Source of the DNA: Hordeum vulgare subsp. vulgare
Taxonomy: Eukaryota > Streptophyta > Magnoliopsida > Poales > Poaceae
Direction of reading: 5' to 3'
DNA: 64,000 nt
Assembly: GCF_904849725.1 (NCBI RefSeq)
Contig: NC_058524.1
Location: 551,121,763-551,185,762 of the forward strand
The notes under the pieces were generated by a model that had not been told where the DNA came from, searched no databases, and saw nothing but the letters and a program-made list of their open reading frames with translations. This document shows, piece by piece, positions 34,356-45,263 of this stretch; within the stretch, counting starts at the first letter, position 1; every line of letters starts with the position of its first letter. A program made the position numbers and the translations under genes.

Positions 34356-35575
34356 ATGGATATGTATGCTGAGGATGAAGACGAAGAACTTGATTTCTGC
34401 ATTCTTGCAATGGCACATTATCTTCAAAATAAAGAGAGGTTGCCTTATGCACCTAGAAGAGCACCGGCGATGACAGGGTTGCAGTGGGTTCAAGAGAAAG
34501 AGATGGATCCAAAAGCATTCTACTCCATGTTCATGACGCGAAGGTCAGTGTTTTACCCATTGCATGACACTCTAGTTGAGAAATACAGTTTAAGGTCAAC
34601 TTGCAACATGTCAAGTAAAGAAGCATTAGCACTGCTTTTATGGACTCTGGGGACATGCCAAACCACCGACAATATCGCAGATCGATTCGAACATAGTCGG
34701 TCTACCATTAACAAGAAGTTTAAAGAGGTTTTGAAGTGTGTATATCGTATGGCTGGTGATTACGTTCGACCCAAAGATGAAAGTTTCACCCAAGTTCATG
34801 ACTCGCTTAAAAAGCCAAGATTCTGGCCTCACTTCAAGGATGCCATTCGGGCCATAGATGAAACACACATATCTTGTGTTGTGCCCGAAAAAGAGCAGCC
34901 CAAATATCGCAACAAAAAAGGTGTCACCACTCAAAATGTCATGGCAATATGTGATTTCGATATGAGGTTCATTTTTGTTGTTGTTGGATGGCCTGGACTT
35001 GTTCATGATACGCGTGTATGGGCTGATGCACGAGCTAAATATCCTAGTTTCCCACACCCTCCGAATGGTAATGACTCATACATGCATCCTTTTACACTAT
35101 CCTTTTGCTTTACATTACTTGTCTTCATTTTATTTTTGTTCCCTATATAGGAAAATACTATCTTGTTGACTCAGGATACCCAAACAGAGATGGGTATCTA
35201 GCACCATACAAAGGACAACGGTACCATGTACCTGATTTACAACAAGTACCTCCATGAGGGAGAAATGAGACCTTTAATCATCTACATTCCTCACTACGAA
35301 ACGTCGTCGAAAGATCTTTTGATGTTCTCAAGATGAAATGGCGAATCCTTCTTGGCATTAGGCGTTACAAAGTTGAAACACAAACAATGATAATTACTGC
35401 ATGCACTTGTCTAAATAACTACATCCATGAGAGCAAACTACCCGATGAGCATTTCACCATGGTTGAGAATGGATCTTATGGCCACGAGGAGAGCGTGTCT
35501 CATCACTTTGCACCCTATGATGAAGGCAATATGGATAGTGTACGAGATGCTATTGCTGCGAGTGTCTTTCCTTGA
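34356..35575 (+). pseudogene. Harbinger transposase (DDE_Tnp_4), one nonsense codon
   Basis: Exon 1 is 34,356-35,067 and exon 2 is 35,151-35,575 (aatg|gtaatg, tatatag|gaaaat). The catalytic triad reads AIDETHI (Asp168), LVHDTRVW (Asp218) and NVVERSF (Glu291). A helix-turn-helix-like segment (TTDNIADRFEHSRSTINKKF) lies at about 103-122. A TGA at 35,255-35,257, most simply an Arg CGA to TGA change, falls between the second Asp and the Glu, so the truncated product lacks the third catalytic residue. The rest of exon 2 is open to the normal end (AIAASVFP). Otherwise full length for the family, about 400 residues. Confidence 0.85.
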
Positions 35576-36010
35576 TGACTAGCTCTATGGTGTATGCTTT
35601 TCTTGGGAGAACCTTCCAATATTTAGAATATCTTCCTTTTGTTCTCAAGGTCGACAATGATGTTTTTATGATGTTCGTATGTGTGGAAATGATGTCTTTA
35701 TGATGTTCGTATGTGTGACGACGAGCTTCGTTATGTGGACTTGTTACAATTTATCCATGTTTGAAATCTACTTAATGTTCGTATGTGCGGTAAAACACTA
35801 TTAAATAACTCAAATATTATCTAATGAAAACATAAGTATAGTCCAGGGGTATTACAGACTTCTCACCCCGCACATAGAAAATAAGCTGAAGGGAAGCAGA
35901 CTGAAAAGAACTCGAGGGCTTATTCTCACTGGGCTTATTTCCAGTACGACTTCCCAGAGCTTATTTCCACAGTGGCTTCTGCATAAGCTAGAGGCAAAAA
36001 GAACTGTGTC
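35576..36010 (+). other. Harbinger 3' UTR and right terminal region
   Basis: AT-rich 3' UTR with a short duplication (tgatgtctttatgatgttcgtatgtgtg at 35,660 and 35,690), then subterminal copies of gcttatttcc and agcttat before the right end at 36,010. Confidence 0.65.
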
Positions 36011-36251
36011 TAAGATCAGCTTGGAACTGAGTTAATAAATTAATTCAAGAGGGTTAACAACATGCAGGTTTAACTCCCATTATTAGATTTCTTGCACTTT
36101 CGTACTAACAACCAACATCGTTCCAATCTAGTGAAGATTGAAGTTGCGGCATTGGACAACCCGACAGCTAGCATCCAGCAATGGGATCCAAACAAAAATC
36201 TAAAATTGTATCCTTAAAATACATCTCGAACTCAAGTACAGGCAAGCCATT

Positions 36252-36612
36252 GGCCCTGTTTGGATCCATGAGTTAGAGTTAGAGTTGGTTAGATTGGACC
36301 AATCTAACCCCAAAACATCCAAACAAGGAGGGTTAGAGTTGGTTAGATGCATCTAACCCACCCAAAAAAACTAACCCATCCAAGAGGTGCTTATTTGGGT
36401 AAGAGTTGGGTTGAGCCCAAAAAAGTTACTTTTCTCTCTACCTCCACCACACCAAATTCTTGATAAAGGAGCCAAATGATTGAAAAAGATGCATTTATTG
36501 ACAATCTAACCCTTCCATCCAAACACCTCTTTGGTTAGAGTTAGTTTAGGGTTAGTTCAGGGTTAGAATCTAACTCTAACCTCTAACCGAGTTAGAGTAT
36601 CCAAACAGGGCC
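36252..36612. mobile_element. Tourist-like MITE, 361 bp
   Basis: Ends GGCCCTGTTTGGAT and ATCCAAACAGGGCC are perfect inverted repeats over 12 or more bases (with a one-base difference further in). They are flanked by ATT (36,249-36,251 and 36,613-36,615). The interior is rich in ttagagtt/aactctaa inverted motifs and has no ORF. The size and GGCCCTGTTTGG terminus fit Harbinger-derived MITEs. The 36,014-36,251 flank is unremarkable. Confidence 0.85.
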
Positions 36613-36650
36613 ATTGTCAATCTGTACTCATAATCTGATGAAACCGAGCG

Positions 36651-36735
36651 GCAGGTGCCGTCGTCAAGTGTGAAGGGCACGTGCATGTTCAGCTACACCT
36701 TGTCGTTGACCACCCCCACGAGATTGACCTGCAGA
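36651..36735 (-). pseudogene. possible fragment of replication protein A 32-kDa subunit
   Basis: On the minus strand LQVNLVGVVNDKV, a stop, then LNMHVPFTLDDGTCR. The VxFTLDDGTGR phrase is characteristic of the OB-fold of plant RPA2/RPA32. Only about 28 codons with one stop are visible, and the MITE sits next to it. A partial match by recall only. Confidence 0.3.
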
Positions 36736-37909
36736 TCCCCATGAGAAGCGTGTGGGGGTTTCTATGTGAGATGTGCATGAAAATTAAAATTTCTCTTTGG
36801 TGTAATACTTGACACATTGCCTACTAGTGAGTCAATTCACTTGCCTTGTCGTGCCATTGCAACTATATTCAGTGCCACAATGCATCTAAACTTAAGTAAG
36901 TTGACATCATAATTGAACATAAGAGGGGCTAATAGTCACTATAGTAGTATTTACAATGAAACTTTGTAGCATTCGATTCAAACAAACAAATATTTAAAAT
37001 CTCTAGCCACCCAATACTAAACAATTCCTCATTCTTTACATAGAACTGACTGAATACTAGCATAATAGTAATCGAGCAATCTTTCTCCACAAAATCGACG
37101 CTTCTCCCACTGCTTGTAAGTTGTAACTACTTAGGAGTATTTCGGAATTTATTTGAACAGTCTTAGTATGGTAACATTTTGACAGTAAATACTACTACTC
37201 CGTAGTGTTCCTGCTGCTTCTGCCGAAGGAAGGAGATGCGCGCACCAAGCGTAAGCTCTTGTGCTGCTTGTTCCGGCAGCATGCGATGGAGGCATCCCCT
37301 CTTGGAGGGCGGGACGACGCTGCAGCGGCAGCGGCGACAAGGTTCCTTGACCTCGACAACCCCGACCAGCACCGGCACCCCGGCGGTGACAGCTTGACGG
37401 CTCCCTTGCACAAACAGAGAGCTCACATGTGTGCCGCCCCCAAAGCATCCGCGCTGCAGACACATGATTCGACCAAGAAAATCTGAGACATCACAACCAC
37501 ATCAAACCTGAAGAACCGAACTCTGGATCCATGCCTGCCGCCGGATGGATCTGGATCTGTGGCCGCCACCGTGACCTAGGTGACTTCCAAATCCGGAGGT
37601 ATCTTGAGCCCAGCCTACACTGTTTCGCATGAGCTCGAGGGGTAGGACTGGAATGCATATCTCGACAGCGCGATCTGAATGGGAGGGGCATGGCGTGGGA
37701 TAGACATGGAGGCTTTCGGCACTGGCTAGATGGGAGGTGTCTGGCGCGGGATAGATGCGGAGGGGGAGGTGCGGGGTGGTTCAGCGCCGGCATCGTCGGA
37801 GTGGACGACAGAGCGACACGAGGAGGATAGGTTGAGTGGCGGCGGCGGCTGATGGTTCGTAAGGGAGGAGATGGGATAAGGGGAAACGGGAATCAGGGTT
37901 AGAACTGGA
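36736..37909. other. intergenic DNA, no gene recognised
   Basis: AT-rich to about 37,190, then a GC-rich island (37,200-37,880). Overlapping open frames there on both strands have no motif and no consistent coding bias; they may be a decayed first exon of something unidentified. Confidence 0.5.
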
Positions 37910-38725
37910 CTAGCACAAGGACCGTGCGTTGCAACGGGACATATAAATTTTAATTATTTTTACTTATCTTTTTTATGATATGCATGGACAGTTTTTTTAT
38001 TTAGGGAACGTGTTTTGAATCGATGAACTTTTTCAAAATTAGAGAACAAATCTTGAAATTAATGATTTTTTTAGTTTATGTGAACATTTTTTTAAATTCC
38101 ATAGACATTTTCTTCGAACTCATGAATGTGTTTTTAATACATGATCATTTTCCAAATTATGAATGTTTTATATTTGCTAAATATATTTTTGAAAATTATG
38201 AATTATTTTATAATATGCGAACAATTTTTTAAAATCATCCACATTTTTTTGAATCCGTAAACATTTAATGATTTATCAAAGCATTTTTTGAATTATAGAA
38301 CAATTTACGATTTCATGGTTTTTTTTTTAAATTTTGCAACATTTAAAATTTGGTTTTCTGAAAAATCCTGATTTAATTTATAAAGAAAAATCAAATTGAA
38401 AAAATAAAATATGGACGGGCTCATGAACCGGTGCTCGGACAAAGGAGGTGCATGCTGCTATTAAAGAGAGAGAAAAAAGGGGGAAAAGAAATTGTAAGAA
38501 ACAAGGATTGAGTCCAGCTCTCGTGGATGCAGGAGAGGTGCTCTAGCTAATACGCCATGGTAGATCAGGGTCTCGGTCTTTAAGAATCGTACTGGACAGT
38601 GAATTTGACAGGGAAAAAAGTGAGATCATTTTCTTCACTTTTGAATGGCATAGTGGATAATTTAAATCAACTTTGGGGGTAATTTTTATGACGTACGACA
38701 GAAGCACTCCATGCTTTATTATTAA
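37910..38725 (-). mobile_element. Helitron-like element A (3' end clear, 5' end interrupted or lost)
   Basis: On the minus strand it ends cccgttgcaacgcacggtcc ... CTAG followed by T. That is a hairpin (CCGT/ACGG stem around the TTGCAACGC core) about a dozen bases before CTAG, the Helitron 3' signature. Upstream the sequence runs to gctttattatta at 38,713-38,724, which matches the 5'-end sequence of element B, and B then begins. AT-rich, no ORF of note. Confidence 0.5.
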
Positions 38726-39882
38726 CTAGCAAAAGGGCCTGTGCATTGCAACGGGAGAAAAAAATACCACACGCTTTTAATGTTTTATAATCATTTTGAT
38801 TTATTAAAATAATAAGCTAACTAACTAATGTAGTCAGTCATATCCTATTTTGTTGAGAAATCAACACATCCATTGTTAATTCCACCATAATGAGAAATTG
38901 AGCGGGACAAGCAAAGCAAAACAAAGAGGCTACGTGAATTGATCAAGGGACTGTTATCTTATTTCACTCATGGGGTAGAGAATGTGAGATGAGATGACAA
39001 ACTGAAGGTGGTGTTCCATTCTCTCTCTCTACAACAATGCAATCTTACATTCAATACATTCATTCATCAGCAAACAAATTCCCACAAAACAAAATCTCTT
39101 GCCGGTGTTTGGCACACGGTTGGAGGCATGGGGAGGGGATCTCACCAGATGATGAGTTCCTGCCGGAGGAGGGGATACGATGAGGGGAGCAAGGGTTAGG
39201 CGCCTCTATCTGGCCATAAGGAGTCGCTGTTGCCGCGCCATAACCTCGGAGTTCCCCGTGTGAGCCATGGAGGTCCGCCTCCACCTGCAAGTACTTCGCT
39301 CCGCCACGCCTTATCCGCGCGCCGCCACCGTTCTGCATCGAGCAGACGCATCATCCAAGTCGTTGTAGCTGTCGCGTGGATTTGATCCAGAAGTTGTGCT
39401 CGAGCACCAAAACAGGGGCAGCAAGCGGGCAGAGGTACGACCGCGGAGGCGGGCGGGTTGAGATCGACAACAGTGGTGGTTGAGGTCGGCCGCGGCGGCG
39501 AGTGGTGTGGCAGCGGCCTGGGCACAGGCCAGGATGGACCAGGGTCGACGCGATGCGCTCGAGCGCCGCAACGGGGGCAGTGAGAGGGGAGAGGTACATC
39601 CGCGGAGGCGGGTGGGTTGAGATCGGCAACGGTGGCGGTTGAGGTCGGCCGGAGCGGCGAGTGGTGTGGCGGCGGCCTGGGCACATGCCAGGGTGGCCCA
39701 GGGTCGACAGGAGGAGGCGATGCGTACGGGTATAATTTTTGCAGCGAATCGTTTTTTCCTTTTGCGTTGCAGATAAATGATGGAGCGCGGGTTGAATAAC
39801 AAAAATTACAGGGGCTTTTTTATAAAAATGTCGTGGTGGGTTTTCTGACGAAAGCAATAACCGCTTTATTATTAGGTATAGA
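38726..39882 (-). mobile_element. Helitron-like element B, 1,157 bp
   Basis: Minus-strand 5' end TCTATACCTAATAATAAAGC follows an A. The 3' end is a hairpin-like cccgttgcaatgcacaggcc followed by CTAG and then T. TC...CTAG ends, insertion between A and T, no inverted repeats and no target duplication fit a non-autonomous Helitron. The interior has a GC-rich segment with a 159-bp duplication. Confidence 0.6.
39399..39716 (-). repeat. 159-bp tandem duplication inside Helitron-like element B
   Basis: ctcgagcaccaaaacagggg at 39,399 and ctcgagcgccgcaacggggg at 39,558 start two copies with about 85-90% identity. 159 is divisible by three, so every frame is kept. One minus-strand frame encodes a twice-repeated Pro-rich stretch (HHSPxRPTSTxTVxDLNPPA). 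It looks like a captured host exon, unidentified. Confidence 0.75.
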
Positions 39883-40911
39883 TAGGCTCGAAAATTGGAC
39901 TCCCCGCGCAGGCCACTTTAAATTTTCTCTCTCGCGCGCTATGTTAGTTTTGGTGTTTTTTTAGGATTTGATATCCTTTATACATCATTGATCCTACTGA
40001 TTCGTGGGTCCAAACAAAAGGGCACACATGGCACATCAGCAGGAGCCATCCATGACGGTCCAATGGTGTAGTGAAGAAAAATAATATGTCCGAGTAGACC
40101 AACCCATGACGGTTTTCATGACAGTCCCTTGATGTTCGTCATAAAGGGGCTATCGTTTTGTAGCCCATTCGCATCTTCTTAATATGTGGCGGTTTTCATG
40201 ACAGTTTATGAGAACGTCATCAGAAATCCGTGAAGGATTAACAGATTTGTTAAAGTGATGCCTTTTCTCTAAAAAAATCGGCTTGGAGTCACCATCCTTT
40301 TTGGTCCACAAGAATTTTCAATTAATAGAAGTAATCTTAGCAAGAGTAATTTTTCTCAAAAGAATAGTTGAGATAGTAAACTAGCAATGAAGCAAAGACA
40401 AATTTAATAACAGTGAACTTACCTGGATGGGAGAGTCTGTGAGCCTTGTTTTTTTCCATGAAAGGTCCACATACCTTATTTTCATTATGAAAATGAAGTC
40501 ATACATCATATTATGTTCTATTACAACATCTTGATGCATCACCCAAGCATCGAAGCAACTAGAAAAACAACATACATCCTCTGACATCTTACCATACCTA
40601 GAGGACGATGCACCACATAAGCCAAAAGATAAGAAACCCACATGAAGGAAAAAATTGTTTACATCTATTCTTGTAATTTGTCTTTAAACTTATCAATGAT
40701 GAACTATAAGCAACAAATCTATTCTTGCTTGGGGGAATAAGAGGGTGCCCAAAATGCAAAGCATACTCCCACCTCACATCTTTTCGATTGTAAAACAAAT
40801 CAAGTCGAAAAGAAAAAACGCCGGCCAAGATCAGAGATTCAACATTGATTACGTTTTGAAGCATGCTACTTGACAGTGTAGCTCAATATGACATTTCAGA
40901 ATCTACACATA
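39883..40911. other. intergenic DNA with catgacgg-type inverted motifs
   Basis: Short repeats of ttttcatgacag (40,115 and 40,195) and catgacgg resemble those at 25.8-26.0 kb and suggest a decayed DNA transposon. No gene recognised. Confidence 0.4.
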
Positions 40912-40929
40912 CTAGTAAAATACCCGTGC

Positions 40930-43900
40930 CTTGCTATGGGTTATTATGCATATAAATGAATCAAATCAGTGATTGAGGTCATCTTCAATGTCAAAACTCA
41001 TTTTTCACTCATGCGTTTGTGTGTGTTCATAGATCAAAGGGCGCCCAACGGGCTTCCCAAAATTCAACCGTCTATATAGTCCACGTTCCCACAAATCAAC
41101 CATATATGAGGAAGAGAAAAATGTGTTTGTCTCGACTATCCGCCATGTTAACTCTGGCACATGGTCCCTACACAAAAATCCTACCCCATGATGCACCCTT
41201 CCCTTTTTTCTACAGGACCCTTCCCTTCCCACCGTAGCGAAATGTTTCGCGATAGGGCCCGCGTTCCTGTAGGACCATCCCCTTTCCATCATAGCAAGAC
41301 ATTTCTCGTTGGAGGCCACATCGTATACAAAGTGGTATGTTAATATGTAGATCATTAAATATCAAGAACAAACTCACTTGATTTGTTTGGGAGGTATAGA
41401 AAACAATATAGAAGGAACAATGATTCCACTCTTCTTGTTTGACCTTTAAATGTATGATGTGTTAACCAACACATTTATTATTCTTTCAAAATGTGAATGT
41501 TCGTGCAATACCACAACCCTTTAGCTTTCTTTGACATTGTGTATATAAACATAAGGCACACCAAATTTCATGCTTATATAAAAAATAGTCATTACCACTA
41601 TTTTTGTGCCAAAAGTATTAGTATCATATTTTCTTAAGGAGCCCTACTCTAGCTAGAGAATAAGAGGATTGGATTTTGGCAGGATGCAAGGTGCCAACTC
41701 ATGAAGCACGAGAGTTGTAAGATAAATCCACTTCACTTGAAGTATATTTTGACAAAAAAAATACTCTTTCCGCCCCAAAATCCTTGTCACCCGCCGAGTT
41801 CATTGGCAAATTTTCAGAAAGAAACATCGCAATTTGAAAAGTTTGTCAAATAGACCCCTCGGACCCATTTCTTCATGCCCGTGCGTTGCCACGGAACAAC
41901 AAAATCACTGTTCTTATCATTGTTGTTGGTTGTCGAATCCGATCTAATCTACTAGATTGTCTTGGCGCTACACTTAACACCTTATCTTTTGTTGTCGTTG
42001 GTCAATCAGAGGGTCAAGAATCATCCTTTCATTGTCCTATCGGAATGTTTGTGCGTTGTCACGGGATCAAAAAATATTTTAATTCATAAATCTATTGAAC
42101 TTGTACAAACATTTTTTTTGTCATACAGCGACAAGTATCCATTTCGTTCCTGCCTGCTTCTTTCATAATTGCATCAAATATATCCTTATCTAATACTCCC
42201 ATATGACAAGGAATGAAAAACAAATATAATGGCATCAACCATGAGAAATACGGATATGCTTTACAGCCCCTAACAGGCCAACAATAAGCTGGAAACGAAC
42301 AAATTAATAATAACATAAAACTTATCTTTCAGGACATCTAGATAATAATTCATCTTGTATTGAAATACGAAAATACAAAAATAGAATTCTGAATCTGTCA
42401 TGCACTGCATACATAGAAGGAAAAAATCTTGTATTGAAATAAATTTATATTATTATATTTCATATTTATGGACACTTCAAGACAAGGTTTTTTGCTATTG
42501 TTGTACTTCCAGCTACATATATATTTTCTTCTAAACTATAATACATACACAGAAGCGTGCACAAACAAATCTCCTGATGCAAAATAAAAATTGAGTAATA
42601 TGCCCAAAATACACGGCAGTGTCAAATTATACAAGTACAATAATAATTTTGAGGATACACAGACTAAGACAAACCAAGAAACTGCATAGAAACACCATTA
42701 GAATGAATGGTGCTCTGTACATAGCAGGGAAGAGACAACATTTGGGGGCTTCTGACTAAATGTCTCCCTTATTCTCTCGGAAGGTCCAAAAAATTCCTTC
42801 CCAAATGACTAAACTGCAATAGTATTCGATGGAGGAACAGAATCCGCTCACCATTCTGTTTGTGAAGCTCTCAAAGGATTCGCCTTTCTAGTCCCAAGAT
42901 GACCATTATCAACGTGCACTCCATAGAATAATTTACCATCAGCCTGCAATAAACAATAAAGATGTCCGTGCGTTGGGGATTTCGATAAAGTTCATCGTTG
43001 TATGTAATAACACTCATCTAAAGTAATAAACAATAAAATTGTATGTCCGTGCGTTGCCATGGAGCAATAAAATATATAACCAAATACCTATTACTTTAGA
43101 AGTGCATGGTCATGCCGGCTTAAATACTGCCTTGTTATTTTCATCTGCACATCAACATATTGTCCCATGCTCTCTCTCATCTTCGCTGCTTCAACCCACA
43201 TCTCTCTGTAACAGTTTTTCATCACGTTCTGAATATCCGCATCCTATTATCACTATGTGTAGATCTTATTTCTCAAACTTTAAGTTTTTTTCGATATTGT
43301 TTGGCAAAGATTCAGTAATGCTTTAATGCATCAATATACTGAAATATATAGTATAATAATATGACAATTACCTGGTTCATGCTAGTAGCCTACTACACTG
43401 GGAGTTCCATCCACATTCTAGGCGACGTGGCTACAGTACACCCATAGGATCCACCATATCTCTGATAGTTGCCACAGAAAAATAAGCTTGTTAGTGTTTG
43501 ATGAGCATCAAATGAAGAAGAATTCTCTGTCCTTTGTTTTGTCTTTGCCTCGCTTCTCAACATCCTCATTTTGCATCTCCTCCCCTCCACTATTGTGTGC
43601 CATCATGAGCCACCTATAGGAAAAAAAAGTATAGAGAGAAGGATGTGTTTACTGTCCATTTCGGTTTGTTTGTGAGGCTGCTACCACCATCATAGCTTTT
43701 AGAAAACACACATATTGTTCTTACTCTACTCACACATGGAAATGAGGTATATTTCTAGTGTTGGAAGCATAGCTTTAAAATCTTCTCTTACAATCTTAAA
43801 TGACCATGCCATTTACATGCCTAGGAAGTAAGCCTTATCTCATCTGCACACACCAATGCATAAAGTAAAAAACGTTCTATAATAGGCTAAACTATATAGT

Positions 43901-44870
43901 GAATTCTTGTGAAAATGAAATACAAGGAGAGATGCATTGCATGCTAAGTTGAAAGATAAAGGTACAATGAGAAGGGAACTCACAGAGTAGACAAAGTAAT
44001 TCTACACATGAAAACTGACGAATCTCATGTATACTTGATACCATATCAAGATGCAGGTAAATTCAATAGGCTACCTCCATCCCGTGAAGAAATAAATTAA
44101 GTTACACCATGCTCCAAAAACCGAGGATAGCTAGTGAAAACTAAAAGCATCGTGATATAGGAATCCATCAAAGATGGATACAAGAGAAATATATGCTTTC
44201 ACATAGACACAAACAAAACGGCTAGAGAACATATCTAGAAACAACATCAAAAGTGTCATTATACCAGTTTCAAATATTGTTTAATCATTAGAACAAACAT
44301 ATTTATTTTTTGGAGACACACATCCAGATTAAAAAAATGGAGAAGGTAAAATTGAAAGGATTATGTTAGGACTATTAGCAACCTCGAAGTTTGATACCAC
44401 ATTGACTGGTCGTTTGTGCATGATTTTAAAATATTAAAACACGTACATAAGAACTTAATCAAGTTATAGAAATAAATAGACCAACATATGACAGAACATA
44501 GGTACTGGTAATTATCAAGCATATCTGAAATAATCATAAAATTTGACTGAATTTGTTGAATATTTACATGGTTTGGTATCCCAGGAAATAATACATGTGA
44601 GAGTTATCTACCAAGTGAACTTATGTGTCACTCTAGCAAGTGGATCTAGCTTGTTACTCGTTTAGAAAATAAAAAAAATTGGGGTAAAGAAGCTATCACA
44701 ATGTTAGGGCTAACTAAGGGAACATGAGATAACGTTTTAAAGAATATAAATTACCACAAGATAAAAATTGGAAGAAAAACTGTAAGTTGCTACATAGAAT
44801 CTTTAATATTTTGTAACTTCGTTATTTACACAATACTTGCAGAATATATACCACGTACCTTAGTTCCTAG
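40930..44870. other. AT-rich DNA, no gene recognised; several cgtgcgttgcc motifs
   Basis: The motif cgtgcgttgcc-acgg or a close variant occurs near 41,879, 42,049, 42,965 and 43,046, usually after atg(t/c)c. A Stowaway-like start (ctctttccgccccaaaatcc, 41,764) has no clear partner. Open frames on both strands are short and motif-free. Confidence 0.4.
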
Positions 44871-45101
44871 CAGTGACAGAGGTAGTCAGTGAGTGTTGGC
44901 CTGGGCGATGGGGATTTCGAAATCAACGATGGACTGATCTGGTTTCACACGAGTGGTACAACCCAAAATTCTGCCACAACCGACCCAAAATTCGTCATGG
45001 TACTGCTGGGCACAGCCATGGAGATGCTCCCGGCAGCCGTTGCCAAGTCCTCCATCGCCAACGTCGCGGCCATGGAGATGCTCGAGCAGTCCCGGGACTA
45101 A

Positions 45102-45227
45102 CTTTTCTGTGTGAGGATCATCAACAAACTTTTCAAGGCAGTCAACAAAATTAGTGTCGTTAAAGGGGTCAACACCCATGCCCACACAAGTTGACTGCCC
45201 CAAGCGTACAGCTGTTGTTTGAAACAC
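45102..45227 (-). pseudogene. succinyl-CoA ligase alpha subunit, exon fragment 2
   Basis: Reading down from 45,227 just after a tcgatag acceptor: [18 protein letters not shown], then [16 protein letters not shown], then VDDPHTE. This is the well-conserved region after the nucleotide-binding domain of the mitochondrial enzyme (usual form: [26 protein letters not shown]). It splices in frame with the fragment ending at 47,964 (gcg|gtg). The match ends at 45,102. Further minus-strand sequence to 44,890 has the twice-repeated phrase gagcatctccatgg and no recognised domain. It is a fragment of a TCA-cycle enzyme gene, not a functional copy. Confidence 0.8.
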
Positions 45228-45263
45228 CTATCGATAAGAAAGAAAGAAAGTTCAGAAAGTTCA

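Larger units (their letters stand above)
26762..36010 (+). mobile_element. PIF/Harbinger transposon, interrupted by a LINE
   Basis: Left end gtctcagttcttttttgg and right end (complement) gacacagttctttttgcc form imperfect inverted repeats, each followed by aagctta-rich subterminal DNA. Both are flanked by TAA (26,759-26,761 and 36,011-36,013), the TWA target expected of this superfamily. Removing the LINE and one copy of its 18-bp duplication leaves about 3.7 kb, normal for an autonomous element. It carries both expected genes on the plus strand, a Myb/SANT-like ORF1 and a DDE transposase, each with disabling changes. Confidence 0.85.

Noticed and set aside
37149..37793. Several overlapping ~100-codon frames on both strands
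   Set aside because: GC-island frames open in four frames at once, with no conserved motif and no splice context that favours one.
41757..41880. Stowaway-like MITE start (ctctttccgccccaaaatcc)
   Set aside because: No second inverted end and no flanking TA duplication could be found.
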